Assembly (NCBI GenBank): GCA_902802215.1
Contig: CADCLH010000114.1
Span: 1,462-7,473, forward strand
Source of the DNA: Oscillospiraceae bacterium
GTDB lineage: Bacteria; Bacillota; Clostridia; Oscillospirales; Oscillospiraceae
Direction: 5' to 3'
Length of the DNA stretch: 6,012 nucleotides
Part shown: piece by piece, positions 5,446 through 6,012 of the stretch
Layout: every line of letters begins with the position of its first letter
Position numbering within the stretch: the stretch's first letter is position 1
Position numbers and translations under genes: made by a program
Notes under the pieces: generated by a model
Seen by the model: only the letters and a program-made list of their open reading frames with translations
Databases searched by the model: none
What the model was told of the DNA's origin: nothing

Positions 5446-5482
5446 AAGGAGGAAAGGTTTTTGCCGTTCCTCCTTTTGCTTT
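5446..5482 (+). terminator. Probable intrinsic terminator after rpmF
   Basis: AAGGAGGAA (5446-5454) pairs perfectly with TTCCTCCTT (5467-5475), with a GG/CC pair inside across an A-G mismatch. The stem is followed by TTGCTTTC, a broken T-tract, so read-through into the DUF512 gene is likely. No convincing promoter lies between it and 5509. Confidence 0.65.
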
Positions 5483-5508
5483 CGCCCGCGCAGGCAGGGG
5501 GTGTCGGT

Positions 5509-6012
5509 ATGCGGGACAATTATATAAAGTCCTTCGATCCGACCAGCCCGCTGCGCGGCCGGGCGGAGCTCGGGGACACGGTCGTGTCCATCAACGGCAA
5601 CGCGATCCTCGACGTGCTCGACTACAAGTTCTTCGCCTACGACCGCGAGCTCGACGTCGTTCTGCGCCGCCCCGACGGCTCGGAGTACGGCGTGAAGGTG
5701 CGCAAGGGCGAGGGCGGGGATCTCGGCCTCGACTTCGGCAGCTACCTCATGGACGCGCCGCGCTCCTGCGCCAACGCCTGCGTGTTCTGCTTCATCGACC
5801 AGCTCCCGCGCGGCATGCGCCGCACCATGTACTTCAAGGACGACGACGCGCGGCTGAGCTTTCTGCTCGGCAACTACATCACGCTCACCAACCTGTCCGA
5901 GCGCGAGGTCGAACGCATCATCGCCCTGCACGTCAGCCCCATCAACGTCTCGGTGCACACCACGAATCCCGAGCTGCGCTGCAAGATGCTGCGCAACCCG
6001 CGGGCGGGGGAG
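5509..6012 (+). CDS. DUF512 family radical SAM protein (N-terminal part, runs off right edge)
   Basis: This family joins an N-terminal PDZ-like segment, a radical SAM core and a C-terminal DUF512 domain; its reaction is not established as far as I know. The 168 visible codons cover the first two. Residues 1-65 are PDZ-like (GDTVVSINGNAILDVLDYKFF at about 22-42). Then comes C87-x3-C91-x2-C94, the canonical cluster motif, in CANACVFCFIDQLPRGMR. It is followed by KDDDARLSFLLGNYITLTN, characteristic of DUF512 proteins. The ATG at 5509 has GGGGGTG at 5497-5503, five bases upstream. It starts 77 bases after rpmF and may depend on read-through from it. In related Clostridia this gene is often followed by der and plsY, which would lie beyond the window. 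Confidence 0.93.
   Translation, partial: MRDNYIKSFDPTSPLRGRAELGDTVVSINGNAILDVLDYKFFAYDRELDVVLRRPDGSEYGVKVRKGEGGDLGLDFGSYLMDAPRSCANACVFCFIDQLPRGMRRTMYFKDDDARLSFLLGNYITLTNLSEREVERIIALHVSPINVSVHTTNPELRCKMLRNPRAGE

Overview
The window looks like chromosomal DNA from a GC-rich member of the Bacillota, most likely a gut-type Clostridia (Oscillospirales-like). The evidence is the gene families (a Clostridia-style NAD+ ligase variant, a YceD-rpmF-DUF512 radical SAM cluster, lipoproteins with LxxC lipoboxes), strong purine-rich Shine-Dalgarno sites, and AT-rich promoter islands with TTGACA/TATAAT-type elements in otherwise GC-rich sequence. The taxonomic placement is inference. No tRNA, rRNA, CRISPR array or transposase is visible.

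Left part (1-1423, minus strand): the N-terminal 148 codons of an NAD+-dependent DNA ligase (ligA-like) run off the left edge, with their own promoter. Upstream of it lies a monocistronic lipoprotein of unknown function with a (PADQ)n stalk. A perfect 18-bp hairpin plus T-tract separates the two units. A near-consensus plus-strand promoter with no gene in front of it sits between them.

Middle part (1424-3612): a divergent intergenic region, then a large plus-strand lipoprotein. This is a Thr/Pro/Ala stalk followed by two copies of a cysteine-rich right-handed beta-helix module. It ends in a 14-bp GNRA-capped hairpin, followed by a 92-bp imperfect inverted-repeat element (the 'TGTCATCCCGAGCGGAG' type). 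These lie between convergent genes. Both lipoproteins are expected on the outer face of the membrane and may act on or sense extracellular material; no function can be assigned.

Right part (3613-6012): an RluA-family pseudouridine synthase (minus) diverges from a ribosome-linked cluster (plus): yceD/DUF177, rpmF (L32), a probable terminator, and the first 168 codons of a DUF512 radical SAM protein. The two divergent promoters share one -35 box, and the yceD-rpmF promoter matches the sigma-A consensus exactly (TTGACA-17-TATAAT). The genes here relate to ribosome biogenesis: rRNA or tRNA modification, 23S-associated YceD, and a zinc-type L32.

I do not see a clearly new defence or mobile system. 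The points most worth a second look are the duplicated Cys-ladder beta-helix lipoprotein, the orphan antisense-facing promoter, the shared -35 divergent promoters, and the alternative RNA stems at the yceD/rpmF junction.
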